Positions 35,985 to 46,656 of a DNA stretch of 60,000 nt are shown here, one piece after another (position 1 is the stretch's first letter; each line of letters begins with the position of its first letter). The position numbers were made by a program, and so were the translations under genes. The DNA comes from Membranipora membranacea (taxonomy: Eukaryota > Bryozoa > Gymnolaemata > Cheilostomatida > Membraniporidae). Where the stretch lies: positions 24,306,001 to 24,366,000 of the forward strand of contig OU612072.1 in assembly GCA_914767715.1 (NCBI GenBank), in the 5' to 3' direction. Under the pieces are notes generated by a model. The model was not told the origin of the DNA. It made no database searches and worked only from the letters and a program-made list of their open reading frames with translations.

Positions 35985-36545
35985 CCAAAACTGTTAGTCT
36001 TGGATATTCTAGCAGGCAAAACAGTTACCTGCCACGAAAGCCTAAGTCATCCCGAGGTGTCACCGGTGTGCCTCCCACTATATGCCATATTTTTTGCTAA
36101 CGAACAAACGATATATTTAATATAGAGCAAAATTAACAGAGACCTGCGCCAGCTGTACAAGCTAACACAAGGAAATGTGACCTGATAAGCTCAGCTTCTA
36201 TTTTTGTTTTTTTTGTTAGTGATATAAAGTCGAAAACCCAAATAGCTCTCAATAAAAAAAGAAATGTTGACGCACTCATGACACATCTTAATGACTCAAT
36301 ATTCATCGTTAGGATCAATATCATATATTAATCGTTAGAGTGTGGTAATTGGTCAATATGGAGGAACTCTGTCAGGATCAGAAGATAGAGAAAGCAATAC
36401 AACCAAGTGAATTATAATTAAAGCAACGTTGCATAGGTTTGGTCATTGTTTAACTTGTGCATTGCATGCCTTATTGACTCCAAAAAAGAATATAATATTT
36501 TTTCAACCTTAATTATCATCTCCTGTGCCACAGGTGATAGTCCTG
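35985..36545. repeat. R1-containing block, partner of 32857-33445
   Basis: The most complete undisturbed R1 read-through in the window: AAGGAAATGTGACCTGATAA, AAAAAAGAAATGTTGACGCA, CTCATGACACATCTTAATGA, GGATCAGAAGATAGAGAAAG. It serves as the empty-site reference for the insertion at 24641. Confidence 0.8.
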
Positions 36546-37230
36546 TTAAGCGGTGTAAACTCTCATAGTTTTGTTAATCTTAAATGTTTATACAGTATGA
36601 ACTAAACTTTGACACATGTATGAGAATAGCCAATGATACGATGCATCCTTTTCTGAACTGTATTAAACAAAATACTGCTAGAATATCCTCTTGTGAGCCT
36701 ACAAATTTTAGATCAAACCTGTTTAACTGCTAAATGTTACAAATCTTTTTTTCGTTTTTTTAAAAGTATTAATAATCTTTTTTTCTATACTGCTTTTTTA
36801 TTAGTAGCTTCTACATAATTTTAACACTGTGCGCATTCGTTTTTATCAATATTTGATTCTGAATGCTTCAATAAACTAAACCTAACATAACTAAACACAA
36901 TATACACCTAGTAGAGAGTGGCAATGACCTTTAATTTACATTACATGACGGGAAGTCTAGCACAAGGAAATGTGACCTGACCTACAGTCGATTTTTTGTG
37001 AGTGATATTTTTAAACCAGGTATCAATAAATAGTAGTTGTAGATGTTTCCTGATACGTAGCAAAGCTATCCAGTTGGTAGAAACCTGGAATATACTTAAC
37101 CAGCAACCTACTCAAAGAAGATTTTAGAGCCCCCAATTAGTGCATCCTGAGACCCTGTGGGAGCTCACAGGTGTGGATTGCAGGCCATTCCTTGTGGGTT
37201 ATTACTGCGTTCAGCTTACAGTAATCCAAT
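36546..37230. other. Spacer with a short R1 piece
   Basis: AAGGAAATGTGACCTGACCTACAG at 36963-36985 is a short R1 relic. Nothing else is supported. Confidence 0.4.
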
Positions 37231-37303
37231 GGGGGTGGAACGCAAGTGGTAGAGCGCTCGCTTAGCATGTGAGAGGTACCGGGATAGATACCCGGCACCT
37301 CCA
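37231..37303 (+). tRNA. tRNA-Ala(AGC)-like sequence
   Basis: 73 nt starting GGGGGTGGAACGCAAGTGGT and ending CGGCACCTCCA. Acceptor stem, anticodon stem (CTCGC/GTGAG with one G-U) and T stem (CCGGG/CCCGG) all pair, and the anticodon is AGC. The D arm is damaged (ACGC opposite GAGC), which also weakens the A box, and the T loop is ATAGATA. It is the best preserved of the Ala family here but perhaps not transcribed. Confidence 0.55.
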
Positions 37304-38249
37304 ATTCTATTTGGCAGTAAAGGTAGATCAGTAAAAGAGAAGGAAGGGGCGGGGCATTCATATGTAGCTGTAAACAAGCTGGTCTTAAGGTTCATGTAGT
37401 GTGTAAAGTATTAAACATATGTATATCTATGCATGAGAGTTTTATGGTTTGTGAATTATGACAGAAGGAATACAGCAGCGCTCATCATTGGGGGGACAAC
37501 TTTAAATAATATATTTTGTTGGCTTGTGGCAGATTACCTAATAGCTTTGTTATTTCATTCCAGTGCACTGCATGTGGTCTTAGACTCAATCACAGCTTAG
37601 AGTTCTCTACTTCTGTCCCTGTTTTATTCTCATAGATAGATGCATGAACTATTGAACGTGAATTTTACCCATAATCCTCTGAGTCCAACTCTTCTCACAG
37701 AAAGAGGTAATGATACTTTTTTACAAGACATAAATATTGGAAGCCACTCAAATTTGCTGTACAATGTAACTCAAGGAAATGTGGTCTGGCTAAGATCAAA
37801 GTGTCACTGCCAATGGCCGATTAGTGCCTGTTTCAGTTTCTGGCAGCTTGCTGCACACTTATGATTAGGAGGTCCACCATGGCCTCACCTCTAAGATGCA
37901 TTCTAGTTTTCTAGGATGTATCACACTCTCAGTACGAGGACTCCAGGCAACTTGTGTCCCTCTTTAGGGGCAGCCCACCCTCTGTTTTGTCTTAAACAGG
38001 GAGTTGGTGACTGATAAAAGAAAATTCAGTAAATCCAGCCAGCCATGACACACCTGGGTATAGAGTATAAATCAAGCAGGTTCCTCCCTACACATTGAAC
38101 CCCTCCCACCTCAGAGAATTAAACAGGCATCTGTTTTCAAACATCCAATGAAAGTTTTAGGTATAGAGATCCTAAGGATAAATAATAGTAGTCTCCGTTC
38201 CACATTTTGAAATGGAAGAAAATAATAATAAGTTACTATTCAACAATAT
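37304..38249. other. Spacer with R1 relics
   Basis: AAGGAAATGTGGTCTGGCTAAG at about 37772 is an R1 relic. TCAAGCAGGTTCCTCCCTACACATTGAACCC at 38070-38100 is shared with about 22080 and 33760. There is no gene. Confidence 0.4.
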
Positions 38250-38880
38250 ATGAATGAGACTTTCTCATCAACTTGTCACTGTATATAAAAGTTAATCCTG
38301 GTAAGCGAGTCTGTATCTGTATTAATCTAAAACATAATTCTCATTTCATGTTATGCGGTTTACTTTCGATTAAAAGACTTTTCTGTGTTGATAATGGGTT
38401 TAGGGATTATTCTATTTTTACAAAGCATAGATATTCGATACCACCCAAGCCTGCCGTACAATCAAGCGCAAGGAAATGTGACCCGATCAACCAGATGACT
38501 GCCTCTGGTTTTTATTGATTATTATTTAAAAACAGATAATTAATAGTAAAAAATCAGAGGATGACACACTCATGACACAATCTAAATGACAAGGTAAGCA
38601 TCCAAAAACAATGGGGTTGCTCACTACTCAATTAGTCAAGTTGATGTAATTCTGGAAAATTGGTTAATTAGAGATTATACACAAGTAAAGACAATGACAC
38701 CTTTTTGCATGGGATGAATATAAAAAGCCGATTGAGTCTGCTGTACAATCTAACACAAGGAAATGTGGTCGGATAAGCTGTGTTACTGTTTTCAGTTTAT
38801 TTGCTGGCGACGAAAACCAGACAATAGTAACCAATGATGAGAGGAATGAATGACGCAAATTTTCATCCCAAGGTACATAT
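38250..38880. repeat. Two partial R1 copies
   Basis: 38250-38590 carries TCATCAACTTGTCACTG, TTAATCCTGGTAAGC, AAGGAAATGTGACCCGATCA and GATGACACACTCATGACAC. 38690-38880 carries CAAGGAAATGTGGTCGGATAAGCTG and ends near AATGACGCAAATTTTCATCC. Confidence 0.65.
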
Positions 38881-39033
38881 CAATTAGTATTTTTTAATCT
38901 GCTAACTGCCCAAAAATTTGAATGAATTCCAGAAAACTCTACGTCAAAATCAGTCAAATACAGAAACATTTTAGTACTAGTACCCCTCAGGCTCAGGGGA
39001 GACCAAAGGTTATGCCACTCATTGGTATTCAAT

Positions 39034-39100
39034 GGGGGTGTAGCTCAAGTGGTAGAGTGCTGGCTTAGTATGTGAGAGGATCAGTACTCGGCACCTCTAG
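39034..39100 (+). pseudogene. tRNA-Ala-derived pseudogene with changed anticodon
   Basis: GGGGGTGTAGCTCAAGTGGTAGAG is well preserved, but the anticodon loop reads TTAGTAT (AGT instead of AGC), and the T arm is shortened and mispaired before CGGCACCTCT. Confidence 0.6.
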
Positions 39101-39569
39101 TGGTTTTGCAGGCAGAAGCAGGGATCACATAAACATGGGAAGGGATTGAGGACCCAAGCTGTTTTTGAACAATGTTTGTTGTGCTTTAGATGTAATATAC
39201 CTCTATGTTTGTCTGAGAGCTGTTAATTTTGTGAATGATTTCAGAAGCCATTCAGTTCAGTTAACGAGTGACAATTAATTTTTAGATGTTTTAGAACATC
39301 CTTGGCCCCTGGGAGATCACAGGTGTTGATCGCAGGCCATTGGAAGGGATTGAGGTTTAAGGGCCCCTAACACCTCTACAGCACCAAGGTGTCCTGATTT
39401 GACAGCACACCATTGAGAGTAGATATTTTGTTTTATATCTGGCATGATTATGAAACACTAGGAGTCCTCATCTTCATTTCTGGCACCTCAAAAATCCATC
39501 AGACTCCCAACTAGTACTGCAGACTTGTCAAAATTAAATTAAATTCAAGATACTGGCTTGTGCAAACAG

Positions 39570-39650
39570 CTAAAGCACGGAGTCTTTTGCTACAAACAAA
39601 ACACAGTGGCAGTGAGTGGTTTCACTTCCACTGTGCCACTCTGCTTTCTA
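39570..39650 (-). pseudogene. Deleted initiator tRNA-Met-like relic
   Basis: On the plus strand GAGTGGTTTC and CCACTGTGCCACTCTGCT flank a deletion of the anticodon arm. The neighbouring ACAAACAAAACA also precedes the 31.3-kb copy, so the locus arose by segmental duplication. Confidence 0.6.
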
Positions 39651-40137
39651 TTCATGCCCAGAGAACCGTTCAAATAAGTCAACTAAAATACATTTTGTTT
39701 AGCCTCAATGAATTTTGTGATCACAGAATAGTCACGAGGTCATGTAGATTAAACCAAGAAAGCTTGTTTTTCTCATGATCTAAACAAAGTAATGGTGACC
39801 TCATTAATCAAACACCAATGTTCTGCGGTAGCACATAACTATCAATTAGGAAAAGCTGGAATAATTGATATTTTGGTTTATTTTGATATATGGTTTAGTT
39901 CACTGAAAAGAGTAATGTATTTACTATTATTTACTATTTATGAGTTAATTTAAAACTAATACGATAGAATTGTCTGTTCATGCCTATAACTCCTAATCAA
40001 TATCCTGTTGACAAGAGTCTACGATACATCATCTGAATTTGATTTTCCAGTGCGCCTGTTCATCACAGCATTACAGATTTTTCTATAATTACCATCCACC
40101 TGGTCCCTTATGTGTTATAATACTGCTCACTTTTATA

Positions 40138-40195
40138 TGGGGTTTGGCTAAGATGGTAGAACGCTTGATTAGCATGTGAGATGTACCCCACACAT
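40138..40195 (+). pseudogene. tRNA-Ala-like relic
   Basis: TGGGGTTTGGCTAAGATGGTAGAACG and TTAGCATGTGAGATGTACC keep the 5' half and anticodon region only. Confidence 0.4.
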
Positions 40196-40243
40196 GCGCT
40201 GGGTCACTCAGTTATATCTTGTCCTATATTTGCCTTAATTAAT

Positions 40244-40745
40244 CCGAGTGGTGAATAGCGGGCTATCTAATTAGCGCCATCGACCCATGGATGGTGAGAT
40301 GGCGCAATCGCGCAATCGGTTAGCGCGCTTGCTATTCACTGCCAGGCGATTAGTGCGGCAGGAGTTGTGGGTTTGAGTCCCACTGGGGGAGCTTTCATTG
40401 TTGATTGTTCCAGCCCCCAGCACCCTCGGGTGTATACCTATTCTGTGTACTTGTCTACTGACTGGCTCATGGAAAGACATGTGACAGCATGGAAAGACAT
40501 GCTGACAAGCTGGAAAGACAGCTAAACCTACTACAAGGGGTTCCAGCAATGGGCCATGTAAGGCCAATAACCCTAACACGTACGCTGTGTTTCATAGGGT
40601 GGCAATGGTGCACATGGATTAGAATGTGCTGTTGGATGAGAGAACACAACTCCGAGTGGTGAATAGCGGGCTATCTAATTAGCGCCATCGACCCTTTTTT
40701 TTTGGGATGGTGAGATGGCGCAATTGGTTAGCGCACTTGCTATTA
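40244..40745 (+). repeat. Tandem pair of tRNA-derived SINE heads
   Basis: A 40-bp leader (CCGAGTGGTGAATAGCGGGC...GCGCCATCGACCC) occurs at 40246-40287 and again at 40651-40694. Each is followed by GGATGGTGAGATGGCGCAAT (A-box-like GGCGCAATTGGTTAGCGC). The first copy continues to a B box (GGGTTTGAGTCCC, 40370) and a ~200-bp body with three AAAGACA-containing phrases (40471-40522). The second copy is cut short at 40745. Confidence 0.7.
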
Positions 40746-41122
40746 CCTCTCCTCCTTTGATTTGACTCAGTAATACTTATCATTGAGGCAACAAGTATGA
40801 TGTATTGGTGACATTAAAGCTATTTTACAGGCGTCTTGCAAATTAAATTGTATAGACTTCCTTTTCCCGAGTTCTGTGCATGGATTTAGATTTAATCACA
40901 CAGCCTAGTCTCCTCCTTTTCCCTGTTCCTGATTCAGAATTATAGATTTGTGATTTATTTTTTATACACTTGGAATGAGAATCTTACAAATCTTGGATGT
41001 TTAACCAACTAATCAAAAACATCATACATCTAATCTAATTATAATTTTGGTGTACTTTTTTCATAGATATTTGTATTTATCTTGCAAACATTATTATCCA
41101 TATAAGAACTCAGTTCTTTGGG
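40746..41122. other. Spacer
   Basis: AT-rich, nothing supported. Confidence 0.4.
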
Positions 41123-41418
41123 TGCTCCTCATAAATGGATATCAAGCAACACAGCTTGACGCTGAATATGATGGATGCTTTCAAAAGCTTAGTGCTTTGT
41201 TCATTGAATGCTTTTATCACTGCTGCTACCTCCAGCAGCATAACATCATGTTTAACGTAACGTCAGGCGTGACTCATAGTTAGATATGACAGAAATTGTG
41301 GTAAGTTGTATTAATTTTAGTTCTCCCTGCCAACTAACCCTGTGTGCCTACCATCTGATAAATTGTAATGTTTGGTAATAAGGAAAGGTAGCTCCCAATA
41401 GCAACGGACCCTCTTGTA
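41123..41418 (+). repeat. ~300-bp duplicated block, copy 1
   Basis: Shares long stretches with 42531-42845: GTGCTCCTCATAAATGGA, CTTTGTTCATTGAATGCTTT, CCTCCAGCAGCATAACATCA, GTTTAACGTAACGTCAGGCG, TGACTCATAGTTAGAT, CAACTAACCC. Similarity is high in the centre and fades at both ends. No frame is conserved enough to suggest coding. Confidence 0.85.
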
Positions 41419-42530
41419 TATGTGGATTCATAATTATATATATATAATAATTCAGTGTTTTTTAGTAATATTTGTTTGGGGCATTATTATTGTCTACAGT
41501 TGGAGGAAATTTATGTACACATTAGAGGATAACCAATCGTAAGGCTAACCACAATGGACCTTCTTGGTTAGTCCGATACTTCTGATGCCATTTCCACCCC
41601 GCACCTCTTTATGACATGGGACAGATGTTAGTGTCTCTTTTCATCCTATCATTACTGAGTATATATTACAAGAGCACCGAATTCTTTTCACTGAGCAGTC
41701 TGGAGTTTAAATTTTTACTTAGCAAAGAACATCAATACATACTCACGTCATCCGATAATTACATCGAAAGGATTCTTGATTCTTATTTGTCATCATCATG
41801 ATTTTGTTGTTGCTGTTCTTTTATTTTCCAGAGAAATCTCTCATGATCGATGGAAGGGCCGATGGAAGTTTGCAATGTCTCTAAGGATCGAACTCCAATA
41901 TTAAATAGCAAGACCTTCAAGACTGGAGTACAACACATCTCTTGTTGTTGGAGCAGGAGGATCCACACTCCTGGGTGAGTGTAACATATTTGATTTCCAT
42001 GGAAGTTGTCTTAACACCCAAAAGCAAATGACAACTCCCAGGTTTTTTCCACTGGGTTACAGGCTTGTCTTTGATGTTGCACAGCGGCAATTGTAACCGG
42101 GGTGGGGGGGAGTGAAAATATAGTTCGGCTTGCGATGATAACACAATTTTTATGATTTAAGTATTCTCTGCTCTGACAATGGTGGTAGAAGTACAAGGCC
42201 TATGCTGGCCCGATTATAAGCTTTGCACACGGTTTGCACACTGTGCAATATTTCATGCTTTGCCCTCTACCTATCTAAATTAATGAGTGACAAATTCAGC
42301 CCCAACATTTTGCAAAATTTAAAAAAATGCTCTCCTTTAATCTTTTGTACTGATATCTACACAATATCTGACCCTAAAACAGCTCACAGGTAGATTGAAT
42401 GCTAAAATGGATAAAGTTAGAGCTTATTTCCCTCCAATAATTTTATCATGTAGGAAAGCTTGATAATGAAAGGCCACGGAATTGCTTAACTTTGAATGCT
42501 AGCTTGGCTTGTAGTTAGACCAGGCAGATG
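41419..42530. other. Spacer with an exon-like segment
   Basis: At 41831-41979 a strong acceptor (TTCTTTTATTTTCCAG) and donor (CTGG|GTGAGT) enclose a segment beginning AGAAATCTCTCATGATC. One frame stays open for 23 codons, then TAA, so it is more likely non-coding or untranslated. Nothing else is supported. Confidence 0.3.
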
Positions 42531-42845
42531 TGCTCCTCATAAATGGAAATCCAGCAACACGGCTTTATGCTGAAAATGATGAATGCTTTTGAAAGCTTAC
42601 TGCTTTGTTCATTGAATGCTTTTATCATTGCTGCTACCTCCAGCAGCATAACATCATGTTTAACGTAACGTCAGGCGTGACTCATAGTTAGATAAGACAG
42701 AAATTGTGGTAAGTTGTATTAATTTTAGTTCTCATTGCCAACTAACCCCGTGTGCCTACTATCTGATATATTGTGATGTTTGGTATAAAAAAAGTGAGAT
42801 AGCTACAACAACAAGGTATCTGTCAATCGCAACAGAACCTCTTGT
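42531..42845 (+). repeat. ~300-bp duplicated block, copy 2
   Basis: Partner of 41123-41418, direct orientation, about 1.4 kb apart. It has a short extra stretch (GCTACAACAACAAGGTATC) near its end. Confidence 0.85.
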
Positions 42846-43951
42846 TTATTCAAAAATTTGTATCACCTATTTGGATCATTTGTAGCAGTGTTGTTGGGAT
42901 GCAAAAACCAACTGTCCAAGGCTAAGTTTTCATCCTGTTTTCAATCATAGCACTGTCTGGATACATGCATAGTATTTGGGATGTTCAGAGGACAGCCAAA
43001 TCTCAGGAACGCAGAATCTGTGTGTGTTCCTTCTAGCAAACTTGTATGGGGAACATCATGAATGCAACATTATATTATCCAGAGTATGAATTATATGTAC
43101 ATTGAAAACCCGTTGTAAGTTCAGGCTTGTCTTCGTGCTCATAATCTCAAGCTCTCCGCTGCTGTATCAGACATGTAGTTATAACTTGTGATTGATTGTT
43201 CACTCTGATTGCTGATTGGATAATGCCTAATTATTGAGGTGTAGCAGTTAGAGGTTTTATATTTTTCAGGATCTCATTGGGTCGACACTGTCCGAACACC
43301 GACTGGAAAATCACTATCATGCTTACATTGACATTATCGGGGGATTCAGCAACTAAATCAATCAACTTTACGTACAATCCGAATGTAAGAAAGTTTCTTC
43401 TAGTGTATCAGATATCTCAGATTATTCTATAGGCTGTACAAAGTGAGCTTCAGTGAATAGTATGATCAGGTGAGTAATATATTCAATCACTTTCTAACAT
43501 GTATGTCCGAATCAAACGAACACCCTAATATCGAGCGGTCATACCGAAGACCATCTGCTTCCAACTTCTTAGTTCCGTGAACTACAAATGTTTGATTCAT
43601 ATCCTTCCCATCATACTATAACTGTACTACTATAGCTATATAAGTGAAATCCTTGACCCTACCGCATTCGTTTAAACCGGGCCACAGATAGCGGTAGTCT
43701 GGGTAGTTATGGTAGATGTCGGAGTGAGAGCACATACAACACTTGACACAATACCTGATCATAACTCTGCCGTGGCCAAAACAACTAATCAGACCAAACC
43801 ATATAGATACTGAAATAAAACAATATTTATTACTATTTGTGGTGGGTCACAATGACCCCAATAAAACATTGAGGTCTGTAGTGTTGGTATTGGTCAGCTC
43901 TTCCCTTTTGGAATAACTGAAAAATGAGACCAGCCGTGTTCACCCTGTGAC
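42846..43951. other. Spacer
   Basis: AT-rich, no gene or repeat that I can support. Confidence 0.4.
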
Positions 43952-44327
43952 CAATACATGGTACAATCCATGGTACAATACATGGGACAATACATGGTAC
44001 AATACATGGCACAATACATGGTACAATACATGGTACAATACTTGGTACAATACATGGTACAATACATGGTACAATACATGGTACAATACATGGTACAATA
44101 CATGGTACAATACATGGTACAATACATAATACAATACATGGCACAATACATGGCACAATACATGGCACAATACATGGTACAATACATGGTACAATACATA
44201 ATACAATACATGGCACAATACATGGCACAATACATGGTACAATACATGGTACAATACATTGTACAAGACATGGCACAATACATGGCACAATACATGGCAC
44301 AATACATGGTACAATACATGGTACAAT
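43952..44327. repeat. 12-bp minisatellite, about 31 copies
   Basis: The unit is ACAATACATGGT. Variants change GGT to GGC or AAT. The unit is a multiple of three with no stops in several frames, so long false ORFs (Tyr-Met-Val-Gln and Cys-Ile-Val-Pro type) appear on both strands. Variant order partly repeats every six units (AAT variants 72 bp apart), implying duplications of multi-unit blocks. Confidence 0.95.
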
Positions 44328-46656
44328 TGACCATAGTATATTGAACTTCCACTAATTAACTAGGTATTCTTGCTTCTCAATGACAGTTATACTGATAATG
44401 AATAAAAAGAGATTGATGCCAAAAAAGCTTTAGGCAAGATGCTAATGATTTGACCTGAGAGAGATATGGATGTCCTCAAGTCTTTTGATTCTTTCGTGAT
44501 TACAGACAAACATTTGGCTTATGTTGAATTGTATGTCGACTAAGGTACTAGCGATCCATGAATTCTCGTAGGATTTTTTGAAAAGCAATTTCGTTTATAG
44601 AAATATTTTTCAATTTTTGAGCGCAAAGATATTTATATATGGTTGCACCAATTACGATAGGTTTTCCTCAACCAATAGTTTTGCTCTCTTTTAAAAATTA
44701 AAAAAAAGTTACGAAATATCTTCTCCCATTGAAGAATACTATTTTAATAGGCTATGCTTCACAGGTTGTAATATAAGTTCAGACAACTTGATTAGTCAAT
44801 GAGGGGCAACTCCATAATACAGGGAGAATCAATCAAACTTGATAAAACCAGGAACAGGAAATCCAGAACTGATCTAACATTGTAAAAAAAAGGTTGCATC
44901 CATTCAGTGCATGATTGGTGATTCAAGACACAAACTGTTTTGTTACCCTGAAATCTTATTTTTAGCTCGAGTTTCGGATAAGTAAGTGAATTCTAAATTA
45001 CTACTGATACTGATATTGATTTTATTGTGTATTCATCTTTGCAATAATATTACGATGTTATATTTATGGTAGCTATAGTTCAAATTCCAGAGAATATAGA
45101 AATTTCATTGAAATGAGAAGAAAGTTTTGATAGAAGGGCAGCATTCAGTAATTTGCAGTTGAATTGTGAGTTGAGAATGCCTTTCATCATAATAAAAACA
45201 CCTCAAATATTTGGGTTATCATAATGTGTTAGATTGTATTGTGTCAGTTGAATCAGCTCTGGTTTAACTTGAAGTCGTGCTGTGCAGAGATAAGGATTTA
45301 GTTCAGCGCCTCGGGACACCCCGACCACCAGTGTCACCACCAGTGAGAACGACGATCCATATCTAACTGTTAGTCAAAGTCAGATCTCAAGTAGCAAGTC
45401 ACAACCCCTGCTGTCTCAGTAAGTCAATGCAACGCTCACTACGAGTCTGTCAGATATCAGTTAGGATCTGGATACATTATGGGTGGCATTTTTGCGACGC
45501 TGTGGATCGCAGGGCTGACTTAACCTGACACGTTCTCAACATTGACTGATCAATGCGACTAGATGTTTGAGTCATAGCAGCTGAAGCAATCAATCTGCTC
45601 AATAATCTCTAAACAAGATAAATAAAGATGGAACGTTAAATTGCAATGTTCATTTGGACAATATGAGTATCAATACACAATCTGAGGCATCCTAACATAA
45701 AATGTTCAAAATTTTTATTTCTCCAAGTATTGAATTTAACCTTAAAACCCATTTTATAGTTCACATTCTAGAGCTGACCGTGACATCCTAGGTCTATACC
45801 CGGAGCAGTTCACTCAGAGTACCTGATTAAAAATAATATCCTATCCTATTTTTTGCTCTCAAGGTTTTAGAAGTTGCAGCCTAAATGAATATTAGCTTTC
45901 CTCAATACTTACATTTAATAATTTACATTCATGCTATATCGCTAGTCCATCTAAGCAAACATAAATGTTCCAAAATAATTCTTTTCCGCAATGCAAAGCG
46001 TGTGTTAGCTAAATCTTGCAAAAAAATTGAATTATAATTTGTTCCATGTTCAGACTTCAAAAAATTCCTGGTAAGATATTTGTGTAAGGATGATCTAGAC
46101 AATAATGAGTCCATTTACGTAAGTCAAGTAAACAACCATCGATATTAAATATAAATATAGGATGTAATGATTTGCTATGTCACATTAAAATTGGTGTGCT
46201 GATAAGAAATAAATGGGTGGGTAATTAAATGATATCGCATTCAGCTAGCTATCTGAGCAGGCAGATTAATGTAAAATAATTATTAGAAATGGCACAGAAT
46301 CTGAACAGGTACTTCTAGGCTCTTTTGAGGCATTTTTGGGCGTTCTTTGGCTACAAGTTCGGGGAAAAAGGAATATGCAATGAAAAATTCTGGTGGTGTT
46401 TTTTTTGTGTTCACCATGAATAATAAAAGCAGCTTTGTGTGTGAGACCAGTACATATTACAATAAATTATACCTAAGAGGTAGAAAAAATTCTACTTGTT
46501 GGGAAGTTTGCATTTGCTATGTTCTACTGGAAAGGAAGACACTGATGATGTGTTTATTTGTCTCATCAATTAGAGAAATAAAATGCTTCATGTGAGTGCT
46601 CTCTTGTTAAAAGTATGGACGGTAAAAATAAATGGATAAAAATTCATATAAAAAGT
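44328..46656. other. Spacer
   Basis: Mostly AT-rich, without a supported gene. A 61-codon minus frame at 45929-46114 and an 82-codon plus frame at 46347-46595 lack motifs or splice context. The stretch before 46657 is probably 3' untranslated sequence of the adjacent LINE. Confidence 0.4.

Noticed and set aside
40271-40649. Minus-strand ORFs of 60-102 codons
   Set aside because: They lie over a tRNA-derived SINE; the frame includes the complement of the A and B boxes.
43833-44352. Several ORFs of 60-155 codons on both strands over the 12-bp array
   Set aside because: They follow from a stop-free 12-bp unit, multiple of three; repetitive four-residue peptides on both strands have no independent coding evidence.
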